Source: Oligoflexus sp. (GTDB lineage: Bacteria > Bdellovibrionota_B > Oligoflexia > Oligoflexales > Oligoflexaceae). Taken from it: 64,000 bases of DNA. Each line of letters starts with the position of its first letter. The first letter of the stretch is position 1. The stretch spans positions 1-64,000 of the forward strand of contig NZ_DASTAT010000095.1 in NCBI RefSeq assembly GCF_035712445.1. The letters are read 5' to 3'. The notes beneath the pieces are model-generated. The model saw only the letters and a program-made list of their open reading frames with translations, had not been told where the DNA came from and searched no databases. Made by a program: the position numbers and the translations under genes. This document shows positions 7,476 to 17,309 of this stretch, one piece after another.

Positions 7476-10400
7476 ATGAAAACCGCATACGTTCTTTTAT
7501 CAATATGCATCTGGCATTTGGCTGCCTGCCAAAAACTTAATCTTCGTTACGACGAAATTTCTCTAGAGTGTGGTCCGGACGCCATTCCTCGTGCAGGATT
7601 TCAATGGAAGAAGATTTTGATAGAGCGAAGCGCTCCCGACTCTTCAAATATCAAAGCAGTCGCCATTGATGATGACATGAAGCTCACTCCATTGAATACT
7701 TCAAGTCGATCCTGTGTTTCGATACCTCATCATTCCGATGCAGGTTGGGTTTCAATTCAATATATATCAAAGGATCGACGAGCGCGCGTCTTGCCGCTGA
7801 AAGAGCTGCAGATCCGAAATTCAATTGAACTGCTGCCCTATGAGGAGCAGAAGCCCAGCATTCTATGTCCTGTTACAGGGGGAGCGAGTACTTTTCAAGT
7901 ACAGCATTCGGCCAAAGTCGGCATAAAAAATCTGCTATCGACAGCTAACATATTCTATCGCGCTGAGGCCACCACCAAAAAGGCGAAAGAACCTCGTCTT
8001 GTCAAAATGGAGGGGATGCTGAAAGATCCCAGCGGGTTTGAATTCAATCTGAAAGATGGAGGGGAAGGCGAAACGACACTTACAATTTCCCTCTATGACC
8101 TCTTGCTTGCCAATCAAAAATGGCCTTCGTTGGTGGAGACATGCGCAGGGGAGGTTGACAGACAGGCTCCGAGAATAGCCTTGCTTTCAGGGAGCGACAC
8201 TGCGCGCAGTCCCAAAAAAATGACTGTCAATCCTGGCCAGCAGATTGAAATTTCGACGTCAGATGACCAAGGCGCACAGGTGCTCAGCTGTTGGATGAAA
8301 TCCTCGTCAGATAGATGCGAGCAGGACTGCGTTAACTATTTGAATCAGAGCTCCAAGATTAAAGCGCCCTTGGATGGTGAATGGAAGCTTTGTTATTTCG
8401 CCGTGGATTTGGCGGGAAACAGATCTGCCGTTCAGTCAGCATCCATTAGCGTTGTGAATTCAGAGCGAATTGGGCGGCTGCGCGGCTCACTATCCAATGC
8501 CGAATTTCTTATGAATCAGGGTGATGTTTTTGCAGGTTTAGCCAAAGTCATGGCAACGCAAAGTGAAATCAATTCGCTTTCAAATGAGGAGCATCGCAAT
8601 GCTTTGCAAAAGGAAGCCCTTCTCAAAACCTTGAATTTGAGCTTTAGTGCTTTGCCAATCGCCTGGCTCAGCTATAATCAAAAGGCTTTGCGACTCATTT
8701 CAAGCGACGACGCTCAGCGAGTGCTTGTCGCTGATTCAGGGAAGGGCGAGGACAATCTGGAAACCTGGTACTGGACAAAAGCTGATGGAAGGGATCAAAT
8801 CGCAGACAAGATCTCTGGCGTCGATAAGAGATTTGCTGCCGTTTATGAAGAGAATTCCATTTATAAGTCAATGGCCTATTTCAGTTCCTCGCAACGAATC
8901 ACTCTTCTTGCGGCACAAAACACGGCTCCCGTTGATTTTCCATCGCCTGCGAACAAGGAGCAATGCGAACCTGATCGCATGTTGGTCGATAATCTTTCCG
9001 TGGCGATTCCATGCAATCGAAAACTTTACCGCTACAATCCCACCGATGGGGTCTGGGTTGAGCTGGGCAAGTGGACGATCAACTCCAGACTGGAGCTCAT
9101 GGGCACTCATCTTCTTTGGTGGGATACCGGGAGCGACACACTCAACGTGTACGATAGCGAGAGTGGGCTTAAGCAGCAGTTCAAAATCCCGACGATTGAA
9201 AGAGGAACAACTCTGCAGCGGCCGTTCTATATATCAGACTCCCAATATTTTTGTGGTGTTTACCAGACCAATCCCATCCTTACAGGTTTGTTTGGAAATG
9301 CCATAGGCGGGGTCCGGCATCTGAGATGCTTCTCTTCGATTTCACAAGCTGAGGCGATTGTTGATCTATTGGTGGACGGTAGGGTTGATTACAGTCAGCA
9401 GACTATCGCTTTTAAGCAAAAGGACGGACCCATCCAGCTGATTTCCCTGACGAAGAATCAGATATCCGAGATTAAACAGTCAGAGCAAGGGGTTTTAAGG
9501 GGAATAAGCGCCCAGAACTCGGTGTTGGTCGAGCGCAGCATGGCCGAGGGCATAGTCGTGATAGCCTATGACATCCATAGTCTGGAGGAGAAAGCTTCCG
9601 TCTACTCCAAGTTTGCAAAAAGCTCGAAGCTCAGCCTGAATAAAAGAGCAATAGCTATCGAACAAAATTCCTATTTTAGAATCGTGGCGGCGGATTCCCT
9701 AAAGCAGTTAGGGATTCTTCCTCCCCGCTCAATGTCATTAGACTTTCTTGTTGTTGATGAGCGCATCGCTTATGCCCAAAACCGTAATAATTCAATAGGC
9801 ATGTTTGACTTAACCCAGAGCCTTGGGCAAATCATTCGCCTATCGTCGGTGGTTCGAGATATTCAAGCAAGTGATTCTGGAAATGCCCTGCTGCTGTCAG
9901 GCAGTGACGATTCGAATCGACCCTTCATCCTCTTCAAAAAAGACAGCGAACTCAACTTTGGAACAATGGATTCAGCTCCATGGTGGGGGTCTTCCACCGA
10001 GGATAAGCCTGAGAAAATGTTCCTGGAGCCAAGGACTGGCAAGCTTGTGCTGGTCCAGAGCAAAAAGAAATTGCTTTTATATGATTTCAAGACTCAAAAA
10101 ATCCTCGCGGAAAGGACGAGGCTGGGATCGGAATCCGTCCTTCAAGTTGAATTTTGTGACGACCAATCCCTGCTCGTGCTTTACTACAGTGGGCAATTAG
10201 TGAAATATTCGTCAGCCAACTTTAGCGAGATTGCCAGTAAAAATTTAGGATCCGCTTTCATAGGCAGTTCAGGGATGAACATGAAGCTGTCGGCTGATCA
10301 CGAAAAAATAGTTGTCACAGGGGTTGCTGAAGAAAGTTATGATGATGCCAGACTGCTTCTTTTATCCAGCAGGGATTTGAGCCTTGCAAAGGATATTAAT

Positions 10401-10973
10401 ACATCGAGTCAAAACTGGAATTCGCGCTACGTTCAGTCGCTATCGATGGACCCTCATAAAAATCTTGCGATACTGGGCTTCTATGTTGGTAAGATCCTCC
10501 TTTGGGATTTGAATCAAATGAATTCCTGGGAAGTGAAAGGGCACTCGAGCTTTGTCATGGACATAGGCTTTGGAGCCGCGACGGCCTATGCTTACTCAAT
10601 AAGCAAACAAGGCGTGATGGGAATTTACGATCCCACACGTACCATCAATGACCGTTTCGTTGATACGGCGTTGAATAATATCGAGTTGTCTGCTTTCGTG
10701 ATGAACCCTCAGGTGCATGCGCTAGGCGATAAAAAGAACATGAAGCTTGCTCTGCAAAGTCCAGAAGGACAAACCCTGGTGAATTTGAATTTGCCAGGAA
10801 ACCTTTATGGTTTGGGAAGGAGCAACGCGGAGCTTTTTGTAGAATTGGATAAAGAACTATTCATTCTCCACTTTGATCCCAGCAAACTATTCGATGATCT
10901 TTGTCAAAAGGTGAGCGGCAGTCTCCTGGCAGCAGCTGGAGAAAGTAAACTTAAGATTTGCCCTGCGAATTAA
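7476..10973 (+). CDS. very large propeller-like lipoprotein of unknown function
   Basis: 1165 residues. The N-terminus is a type II signal peptide with lipobox LAAC and lipid-acceptor C18. Residues about 226-328 look like a bacterial Ig-like domain ('DRQAPRIALLSG' to 'YFAVDLAGNRSAVQ'). The remaining 800 or so residues are beta-rich and read like consecutive propeller blades; near residue 1007 'ILLWDLNQMNSWEVKGH' is a recognisable WD40-type blade. I do not recognise a named family. Probably an outer-membrane or periplasmic scaffold (inference). Codon use is more AT-rich than the flanking genes, as in the following intergenic stretch. It stands alone on this strand with a start preceded by GGGATAGAGGG. 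Confidence 0.8.
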   Translation: MKTAYVLLSICIWHLAACQKLNLRYDEISLECGPDAIPRAGFQWKKILIERSAPDSSNIKAVAIDDDMKLTPLNTSSRSCVSIPHHSDAGWVSIQYISKDRRARVLPLKELQIRNSIELLPYEEQKPSILCPVTGGASTFQVQHSAKVGIKNLLSTANIFYRAEATTKKAKEPRLVKMEGMLKDPSGFEFNLKDGGEGETTLTISLYDLLLANQKWPSLVETCAGEVDRQAPRIALLSGSDTARSPKKMTVNPGQQIEISTSDDQGAQVLSCWMKSSSDRCEQDCVNYLNQSSKIKAPLDGEWKLCYFAVDLAGNRSAVQSASISVVNSERIGRLRGSLSNAEFLMNQGDVFAGLAKVMATQSEINSLSNEEHRNALQKEALLKTLNLSFSALPIAWLSYNQKALRLISSDDAQRVLVADSGKGEDNLETWYWTKADGRDQIADKISGVDKRFAAVYEENSIYKSMAYFSSSQRITLLAAQNTAPVDFPSPANKEQCEPDRMLVDNLSVAIPCNRKLYRYNPTDGVWVELGKWTINSRLELMGTHLLWWDTGSDTLNVYDSESGLKQQFKIPTIERGTTLQRPFYISDSQYFCGVYQTNPILTGLFGNAIGGVRHLRCFSSISQAEAIVDLLVDGRVDYSQQTIAFKQKDGPIQLISLTKNQISEIKQSEQGVLRGISAQNSVLVERSMAEGIVVIAYDIHSLEEKASVYSKFAKSSKLSLNKRAIAIEQNSYFRIVAADSLKQLGILPPRSMSLDFLVVDERIAYAQNRNNSIGMFDLTQSLGQIIRLSSVVRDIQASDSGNALLLSGSDDSNRPFILFKKDSELNFGTMDSAPWWGSSTEDKPEKMFLEPRTGKLVLVQSKKKLLLYDFKTQKILAERTRLGSESVLQVEFCDDQSLLVLYYSGQLVKYSSANFSEIASKNLGSAFIGSSGMNMKLSADHEKIVVTGVAEESYDDARLLLLSSRDLSLAKDINTSSQNWNSRYVQSLSMDPHKNLAILGFYVGKILLWDLNQMNSWEVKGHSSFVMDIGFGAATAYAYSISKQGVMGIYDPTRTINDRFVDTALNNIELSAFVMNPQVHALGDKKNMKLALQSPEGQTLVNLNLPGNLYGLGRSNAELFVELDKELFILHFDPSKLFDDLCQKVSGSLLAAAGESKLKICPAN

Positions 10974-11291
10974 ATTGCAAAGATTATGCGGGAATAATTA
11001 CCCTTTGACAGATTCTGAATTGATGCACCTGTGTTCACTCTAAACTTGAAAACTCGTAGGTACGAGGCAATTCGAGGAATGATGAAAAGTAATAATATGT
11101 AACCAGAAAGGTTAGACATTACAGCAAGTCAAAGGAAGTGCAGCACGTTGTTTGACTCCGATCCCGCCGCGATTCATTTTCTTCTCAATAAAAAAAACTC
11201 CTATCCGAATGCATCATGGAGTCTGTGTTCTGAGTAATGCCGATTCGATTGCTTTTGAATATATGAGGTATTCTACGGAGGTTACGTTGTT
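10974..11291. other. AT-rich intergenic region without a gene
   Basis: About 318 bases between two large lipoprotein genes. I see no convincing ORF or RNA gene. Near 11190-11220 an ACTCC/GGAGT hairpin follows an A run, weakly terminator-like for the minus strand. The last 15 bases hold the GGAGGT ribosome site of the next gene. Confidence 0.5.
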
Positions 11292-13145
11292 ATGATGCGT
11301 TTTACGAAACTTGTGGGGATTAGCGCCTGCTTTACACTGGCGTTTTCCTGTGGAAAGAAATCAGACAGTAGCTCGGACGCCGCGGCCCAGGAAGAGGGGT
11401 CATCGATCACGATTGCTGGCCAACTGTCCTTGTCGGGTGAATCTGTGGGTTTGCGCTTGCTGGGATCGACACCCGCCGTCGATGATCTCAGTGTCTATTG
11501 CGTGAGCTTTACCATTCCCCCAGTGGCTGGAACCGGTGATGTCGCGTCTGATGGTTCCTTCTCGGTCTCTATCGATGCTTACAACGTGTCTGTTGGTTGC
11601 TTTATCAACAAACAGGATGAAATTCTAGGAACGATAGTTTTCAAAGATACCTCCAAGAATGCTCTGAATGGTAGTGCCAAGACCGCCGATCGTTTGGCTT
11701 TTGGCGGCAACGCAAACCTCGGTGCTATCACGCTCGATTTGACGACTGGGAAGGCCGAAGTCGATGTCAGCAAAATTGACGTGACATTGAAAAACACAGC
11801 GGCGGTTGCAGAATCAGGCTTTGATTTCACAGGATCGTACAAGGCCGCTTCCGCTGGTATTGACTTGCCCAAAGGTTACAGCGGAATCTGTACGGATAAC
11901 AACGACAGGGACTGCCGGGGGCCACGCGAAGGCGAACTTCTTTGGCTGAAACGCATCGCAGGCAAGTCAACATCTGATGGCAGCGCAGTTTACGGCGCCA
12001 TGATCTGGTCATCTGAAGAAAAGTTCAAAACTTGCGGTAGCAAACTGGGTATGACCTATAGCGATGCCAATGCACTTGGGATCGATCTCAGCGCTTCAGG
12101 CGTTGCTGAAGGTGCCTTCACCTGGACGACTGGCTTCGAAGATGGTTGGAAGAATACCGCAGAAGCTCGCGCTCGCAACTCTCTCATGAATATGGACAAT
12201 GTCGAAAGTTTCAACGGCTATGCTGGTACAAAGCAGTACTTCAAGCAGTATCGCACCTGCGCTCCGAATCAGCCTTGCAACTGGAACGACGTTACCCCAA
12301 CGCAAGGCACTGGTTTCAGTTTCTTTGCCAATACCAAAGAAACCGGCTGTCGTGACTCCGCTGGAAAGCCATTTCAGCTTGATGACTGGAATAACATGAC
12401 TTGCGAACAAACTGCGCTGACTGGCGGGCTTCAGAAACAAACCTGCAAAAAAGATGTGAGCGGTAGCACCGTGACCTGTGTGCATATCAGCGGTCAGTAT
12501 CTCACCGATGGTACAGTTCTTCAGAATGCGTGGACGCAGTTCCCCGCCGATTATGATATCTTTGCAAACGGCGCCTTTTGTGACAAGAATGGCAACACCA
12601 AATTTGATGGCGATGAGTGGCCAGAGTATAACGGTACTGGGCCTTCCTGCTCCAGTGGCGGGACTCTGATGCAGGGCGACCTCTGTAAAGACATTAACAC
12701 GGCTACAGCGGCTGGTAAGTTAGCTCAACTTCGCTGTTATGCCGACGACATGAATAGCCGCCGCGATGGTGGTTCTGAGACTCAGTGTCTGCGTCGCGTT
12801 GATACGAACTGGTCGGCCAAAACTCCTGAAGAGTTCCTGGCTAGCAAAGGTCCAGCTCGTGCTGATGGCCTGCACGTCTTCGACCTCTTTGAGTATACAG
12901 CTCCCACTTCAGGTTCAATCCGTGGCGAAGAAACTTATTATGCTGGTATACGAGTCGGCGAAAGCTGGACAGATTGCGAAGTTCGTGAGTCGTTCTCGCT
13001 GTCATTGCGCAAGTATGATGACTCTGACAACCTTCTGGTTGAGATGATTTCATCGGAAGCCAATATGAGTGCGAAACCAGCCTGTATCGCTGAGTATGGC
13101 GCGGGTAAGACGTCAAAGTTCATGTTCAAAATGGTTAAGCAGTAA
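11292..13145 (+). CDS. cysteine-rich lipoprotein of unknown function
   Basis: 617 residues. Signal peptide with acceptor C20 in LAFSC, then a Ser/Asp/Ala/Glu-rich linker (KKSDSSSDAAAQEEGSS), then a beta-rich region to about residue 180 and a larger cysteine-rich part. About 18 cysteines occur in the mature protein, many in short TC or GC contexts, suggesting multiple disulfides outside the cytoplasm. No catalytic motif is recognised. GGAGGT at 11277-11282 supports the ATG at 11292; ATG 11295 is slightly too far. Monocistronic, with a strong terminator directly behind. It may be a lineage-specific surface protein (inference). Confidence 0.8.
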   Translation: MMRFTKLVGISACFTLAFSCGKKSDSSSDAAAQEEGSSITIAGQLSLSGESVGLRLLGSTPAVDDLSVYCVSFTIPPVAGTGDVASDGSFSVSIDAYNVSVGCFINKQDEILGTIVFKDTSKNALNGSAKTADRLAFGGNANLGAITLDLTTGKAEVDVSKIDVTLKNTAAVAESGFDFTGSYKAASAGIDLPKGYSGICTDNNDRDCRGPREGELLWLKRIAGKSTSDGSAVYGAMIWSSEEKFKTCGSKLGMTYSDANALGIDLSASGVAEGAFTWTTGFEDGWKNTAEARARNSLMNMDNVESFNGYAGTKQYFKQYRTCAPNQPCNWNDVTPTQGTGFSFFANTKETGCRDSAGKPFQLDDWNNMTCEQTALTGGLQKQTCKKDVSGSTVTCVHISGQYLTDGTVLQNAWTQFPADYDIFANGAFCDKNGNTKFDGDEWPEYNGTGPSCSSGGTLMQGDLCKDINTATAAGKLAQLRCYADDMNSRRDGGSETQCLRRVDTNWSAKTPEEFLASKGPARADGLHVFDLFEYTAPTSGSIRGEETYYAGIRVGESWTDCEVRESFSLSLRKYDDSDNLLVEMISSEANMSAKPACIAEYGAGKTSKFMFKMVKQ

Positions 13146-13172
13146 ACAGCTTGGTTCCAATTTCATGCAAAA

Positions 13173-13200
13173 AGGCCCTCGCAAGAGGGCCTCTTCATTT
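13173..13200 (+). terminator. Rho-independent terminator (first copy of a repeated sequence)
   Basis: AGGCCCTC (13173-13180), GCAA loop, GAGGGCCT (13185-13192), then a T-rich tail. Almost the same hairpin recurs at 16121. Confidence 0.85.
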
Positions 13201-13856
13201 CCACAGACCCTCCAGGAACCTCTGGCCCAAACTGAGTTACTTCGTTCGCGGAATTCGGTATTTGCAGGCGCCCATCCTGCTTCTTCTTTATCATCGAAAG
13301 CTGGCTCAGCCTTGCCGGTCAATCCCAGTGCAGTTTACGTAGCCTCTTAAATTCAAGAGGTCTCGCGAGAAGGCTCCAAGGGAAGAGCGGGATTCCTATT
13401 GCAAATTGATAAAGGCATAATGCATCGACAGAATTTGTCAAACAGCTGCGCTATCTGCGACATGGACTTGATCGGGTCGGTTTGCGTGAAAATCTTAGGC
13501 TTGCTGTAGTTGATGCTTCATAGGTTGCGCTACAAGGTGTCTGCTCTATCGTTGAAATTCTCGCATAGCCTATAAGCATGACGACATTTTCTCCAAAAGA
13601 TGACCGAAGTGGTATTCGATGGGATGTTTTGTCACTTTGATTTTGGCATCTGTTTTGTCAATGAATATTGGTCTTTTCCAGCTGCAAAGACAAAGGTATT
13701 CTCGCGCGTGCCAAAAACGATCGTTTTTTACAACCTGCATACTTCATGGAGGCATATTGCCAGAATTGCAGTTCTGGCTCTTTGATATTTCAGAGCCCTA
13801 TCCTATTCGCTACAAAGTGTCGAATGATCAACTTTATCCGTCCATGAGGATTAGAC
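13201..13856. other. 656-base intergenic region without a clear gene
   Basis: I find no ORF with a credible ribosome site or family similarity; short open frames such as 13600-13785 lack coding character. The only structure seen is a small hairpin CCTCTT/AAGAGG at 13343-13360 without a U tract. The end holds GAGGAT, the ribosome site of the antiporter gene. An unrecognised small RNA or long 5' leader cannot be excluded. Confidence 0.4.
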
Positions 13857-16094
13857 ATGGTTCACTTGCCCGAGCTTATTCGAGATCTTGGGATCATACT
13901 GATCACCGCAGCTGTCACCACGCTCCTTTTCAAGTGGCTCAAACAGCCCGTGGTCCTGGGCTACCTCATTGCCGGATTTTTGGTGGGTCCCCATGTCAGC
14001 TTTGTGCCCAATGTCATTGATACAAAAAGTGTCCATGTTTGGGCTGAGATCGGCGTTATCTTTCTTCTCTTTGGACTGGGGCTGGAGTTCAGTTTCAAGA
14101 AGCTGGCGAAAGTGGGGAAAAGTGCTGGCATAGCGGCCTTTTTTGAGATCCTCACAATGACCACTGTGGGTTATCTTCTGGGTCGCGCGCTGGGCTGGAA
14201 AATGATGGATAGCCTCTTTCTAGGCTGTATACTTTCCATGTCATCGACGACCATTATAATCCGAGCTTTTGACGAACTTGGGCTTAAAGCCAAGGGCTTT
14301 GTGTCCCTGGTCTTTGGAGTGCTGATTGTGGAGGATCTGGCCGCCATCCTCATACTCGTGGTGCTGACGATCATCGCCTCGCCAGCGCCGGTGTCGGGCA
14401 GCGAAGTTCTCATTTCGACTCTGCGTTTAGGCTTCTTTCTCCTGCTTTGGTTTGCCGTCGGGATTTATTTTGTACCCGGGGTTCTCAAGAAAGTGAAACG
14501 CTATCTTTCCGACGAGACCCTGCTGATTGTTTCGATTGGTCTGTGTTTGACCATGGTCATCATTGCCACCCAGGTCGGTTTCTCACCCGCTCTGGGCGCC
14601 TTCGTCATGGGCTCCATTCTGGCAGAAACCAAAGAAGGAGGACGCATCGAGCATTTGATGCTGCCAGTCCGAGATCTTTTTGCGGCTGTCTTTTTTGTGT
14701 CCGTTGGCATGATGATTAACCCCAAAATCCTGATCGACAACTTCTGGGTGGTGTTGCTAATCATTATCGTTACCATCGTCGGCAAGCTTTTTGGTTCCGG
14801 GCTCGGCGCGCTCCTTTCAGGTCGCAGCCTCAGACAATCGATGCAAGCCGGCCTCAGCCTGGCTCAGATCGGTGAATTTTCGTTCCTCATCGCAGCCCTC
14901 GGGGTCTCTCTTAAAGTGACCAGTGACTTTCTTTATCCTATCGTGATCGCAGTCTCTGCTGTAACGACCTTTACAACTCCTTATATGATCAAATATTCTG
15001 CGCAAATCAGCGCGTGGATCGAAAGGCGCATTCCTGCTCGCCTGCACGATCGATTGACCCGTTATGAAGCAGTTATGTCAACGGAATCCGAAAGCGCTGG
15101 TTTGGCCATGCTTTTGAAGGAATATGGACCCAGAATTCTATTGAATAGCGTAGTGGTCATCGCCTTCGCGCTCATTGTCAGCAAGCTTCTACTGCCAAAG
15201 GCTGTTGAGATCTTTGGCAATCACCTTTGGATTCGCATCGCAGCCTGTATTCTGGCCCTTGGCCTGTGTGCTCCCTTTCTTCGGGCGATCTTGCTCGGCA
15301 CACCACTTAAGTTGAGCAATCGTCCTCCTGAGCAGTTGGAGCAGCTGCGCCGACTTAATTTCGGGATTGTGGTAGTCCGCGTGATCCTTGGGCTTGTCAT
15401 GATTGATTTTGTTATTGGCCAGTTCGTAGGCATAAGGACTCTGTTTGGAATTGCCCTGGCCGCTCTTGGTGCAGCCGTTGTCCTTTATGGACGTTATTCG
15501 GAACCTCTCTATCAATCCGTCGAGAAAAGGTTTCTGGCCAACCTGAACGCCAACGACGCAAGCAACAGCGCCGCGACTAACAAACCCGTCCTGGCTCCGT
15601 GGGACGCTGTGCTCGCTGAATTTGTCGTTTCACCACATTCACCTCTGGTGGCCCATCGACTGGATGAATCCGATATCAAGGGAAAAACGGGCGCAACCAT
15701 TGCCATGATCGACCGTGGGGGGCGAAAATTACTGGCTCCAGGTCGTTCGGCCATGCTTATGCCTTTTGACCGCGTCTCGCTGATTGGCAACGATGAACAG
15801 CTGGCCTTGGCGCGATCCTTGATCGAAGTTGAAGAGCCATCATCCATGGAACTCACGGACGAAAGTGCGTTTGGTCTTGATTCCCTGGTTCTGGGCAAAA
15901 CTTCGCGATTTATCGGCAAGCCCATACGGGACTGCGGACTGCGTGAAATGGTTTTTGGTTTAATTGTGGGCATCGAACGTGACGGCCAGCGCATTTTGAA
16001 TCCGGATTCCTTGCTCAACCTCCAGGCCGAAGACAGGCTTTGGATTGTCGGCGACCGTCACAAGATCAAGTCAATCAAGCTTCAGGAAGCATAA
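13857..16094 (+). CDS. CPA2-family cation:proton antiporter with two RCK_C domains
   Basis: 745 residues. Residues 1 to about 385 form the Kef/CPA2 antiporter unit of about 12-13 helices with family blocks 'QPVVLGYLIAGFLVGPH', 'IGVIFLLFGLGLEFS', 'SSTTIIIRAFDELG' and 'GFSPALGAFVMGSILAET'. A further helical region runs to about 530. The C-terminus holds two RCK_C (TrkA-C) domains in tandem, about 590-655 and 670-745. No TrkA_N Rossmann domain (no GxGxxG) is present, so regulation by NAD(H)/glutathione as in KefC is unlikely. It resembles YbaL-type or K+/Na+:H+ exchangers; the ion cannot be told. GAGGAT 5 bases before the ATG supports the start. Confidence 0.88.
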   Translation: MVHLPELIRDLGIILITAAVTTLLFKWLKQPVVLGYLIAGFLVGPHVSFVPNVIDTKSVHVWAEIGVIFLLFGLGLEFSFKKLAKVGKSAGIAAFFEILTMTTVGYLLGRALGWKMMDSLFLGCILSMSSTTIIIRAFDELGLKAKGFVSLVFGVLIVEDLAAILILVVLTIIASPAPVSGSEVLISTLRLGFFLLLWFAVGIYFVPGVLKKVKRYLSDETLLIVSIGLCLTMVIIATQVGFSPALGAFVMGSILAETKEGGRIEHLMLPVRDLFAAVFFVSVGMMINPKILIDNFWVVLLIIIVTIVGKLFGSGLGALLSGRSLRQSMQAGLSLAQIGEFSFLIAALGVSLKVTSDFLYPIVIAVSAVTTFTTPYMIKYSAQISAWIERRIPARLHDRLTRYEAVMSTESESAGLAMLLKEYGPRILLNSVVVIAFALIVSKLLLPKAVEIFGNHLWIRIAACILALGLCAPFLRAILLGTPLKLSNRPPEQLEQLRRLNFGIVVVRVILGLVMIDFVIGQFVGIRTLFGIALAALGAAVVLYGRYSEPLYQSVEKRFLANLNANDASNSAATNKPVLAPWDAVLAEFVVSPHSPLVAHRLDESDIKGKTGATIAMIDRGGRKLLAPGRSAMLMPFDRVSLIGNDEQLALARSLIEVEEPSSMELTDESAFGLDSLVLGKTSRFIGKPIRDCGLREMVFGLIVGIERDGQRILNPDSLLNLQAEDRLWIVGDRHKIKSIKLQEA

Positions 16095-16120
16095 TGTTAT
16101 CCTTAGGCAGCCACTGAAAA

Positions 16121-16142
16121 GCCCTCGCAAGAGGGCCTCTTT
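16121..16142. terminator. terminator between convergent genes (second copy)
   Basis: GCCCTC (16121-16126), GCAA, GAGGGC (16131-16136), then CTCTTT, with AAAA at 16117-16120 on the left. It can serve the antiporter gene and, less well, the convergent lipoprotein gene. The core is identical to the hairpin at 13173. Confidence 0.75.
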
Positions 16143-16168
16143 CGTATGGACAGAGCCATGGGTGACCA

Positions 16169-17068
16169 CTAGTTACCGACCGAGTTCCAAACGCCTTCGG
16201 CTTTCACGCCGGGTGCACCGTAGCCCCACATGCCTTTAAAGGCCGTACGTTCGGGATTGGTCCAGGTGAATTTAAACCAGCCTGCCACCACGTTGCCTTC
16301 ATGCCAGGCGCCTTCCATGGTCGTTTCGTTGGTCTTGATCATCGACATAAGGTCGATATAGTTGGTGTTGTCATTGGAGCGGCACCCAGGGACCGTCACC
16401 CGGACCCAGGAGTACATACCTCCCTCGCCTTCGATCTGAAGCTTGGCGTTGACGCGGGCATTGGCCTGGCAGCCGGTGTCCACGTATTCGTAGTAGCTGT
16501 CGATCGACCTTTTGAAGACGATTTTTTCAAAGTTATAGCTGAGGGCCTTGGTCATATCCTGCCACTGACGGGTCGGGAAATGAAAGGCGATCACGCAGAG
16601 ATACTGCGGACCCATGGGCATTTTATCGAGGCTGATGACGATAGGTTTTTTGACTTCGCCGACGGTATAACCGCCGGTTTTATCACAGGTCGCGCTGGTA
16701 TCCAGCTTGTAAGCGTAATGACTGATGCTGGGATCGGCTTTCACGGGGAAAGAATAGTTGTAACGATCGGTCGCGCCGGTCGGCACGCCTTCGACGGTAA
16801 ATGTTACGGAAGGAAAGGCCACGCCGGCTTTTCGTGAGAAGGTATTGGGATCGTCCGGGCTGAAATTGGGATCGACCGTACCCAGGCTGGTATCCTTGTT
16901 TTCGGTATCCGCTTGGTCTGCCGTGGCATCGACAGTGGCATTGCGGCCATCATCCGTGGTCTGACCCTGTAAAACTGTGCGACGTTGTTCCAACTCGGCC
17001 TCGCTCTGACAAGCGCCGAGGAACAAGAGTCCCAGCTGTAAGCTCCATGCCCTGTGCCCCAATAACAT
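16169..17068 (-). CDS. lipoprotein of unknown function
   Basis: 299 residues. The ATG at 17068 gives a type II signal peptide (MLLGHRAWSLQLGLLFLGAC) with a good LGAC lipobox and has GGAG about 6 bases upstream; the longer frame to 17164 has neither. After an acidic, Thr/Asp-rich linker (about 45-85) comes a beta-rich domain with four or more cysteines and the C-terminal blocks 'GAWHEGNVVAGWFKFTW' and 'GMWGYGAPGVKAEGVW', which look like repeating short beta hairpins. I do not recognise the family. It stands alone and is divergent from the pilin-like gene. Confidence 0.75.
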   Translation of the reverse strand: MLLGHRAWSLQLGLLFLGACQSEAELEQRRTVLQGQTTDDGRNATVDATADQADTENKDTSLGTVDPNFSPDDPNTFSRKAGVAFPSVTFTVEGVPTGATDRYNYSFPVKADPSISHYAYKLDTSATCDKTGGYTVGEVKKPIVISLDKMPMGPQYLCVIAFHFPTRQWQDMTKALSYNFEKIVFKRSIDSYYEYVDTGCQANARVNAKLQIEGEGGMYSWVRVTVPGCRSNDNTNYIDLMSMIKTNETTMEGAWHEGNVVAGWFKFTWTNPERTAFKGMWGYGAPGVKAEGVWNSVGN

Positions 17069-17309
17069 ACAAACTCCAGTGTGATCTGTTAGGACTGATC
17101 GGCGACCCTTGACCCAAACTTGATAAGACGCGACTAGTGCGGTCATCCCGGGTATTTGCCTCACCCCATTGCAACCCTTACCAGATACTTACCATAACCA
17201 GATTGTATTTATTTTAATGAGGCACAAGGCCACTTTCAAGCGGAGGAACTCAGCTTTTCCCCACATTATACCGATATTTACGTGAGGACAGGACAAAAAA
17301 GAGGACGTC

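Noticed and set aside
13600..14020. Short open frames before the antiporter gene
   Set aside because: No ribosome site; the longer one (13619-14020) also overlaps the start of the antiporter gene in another frame.
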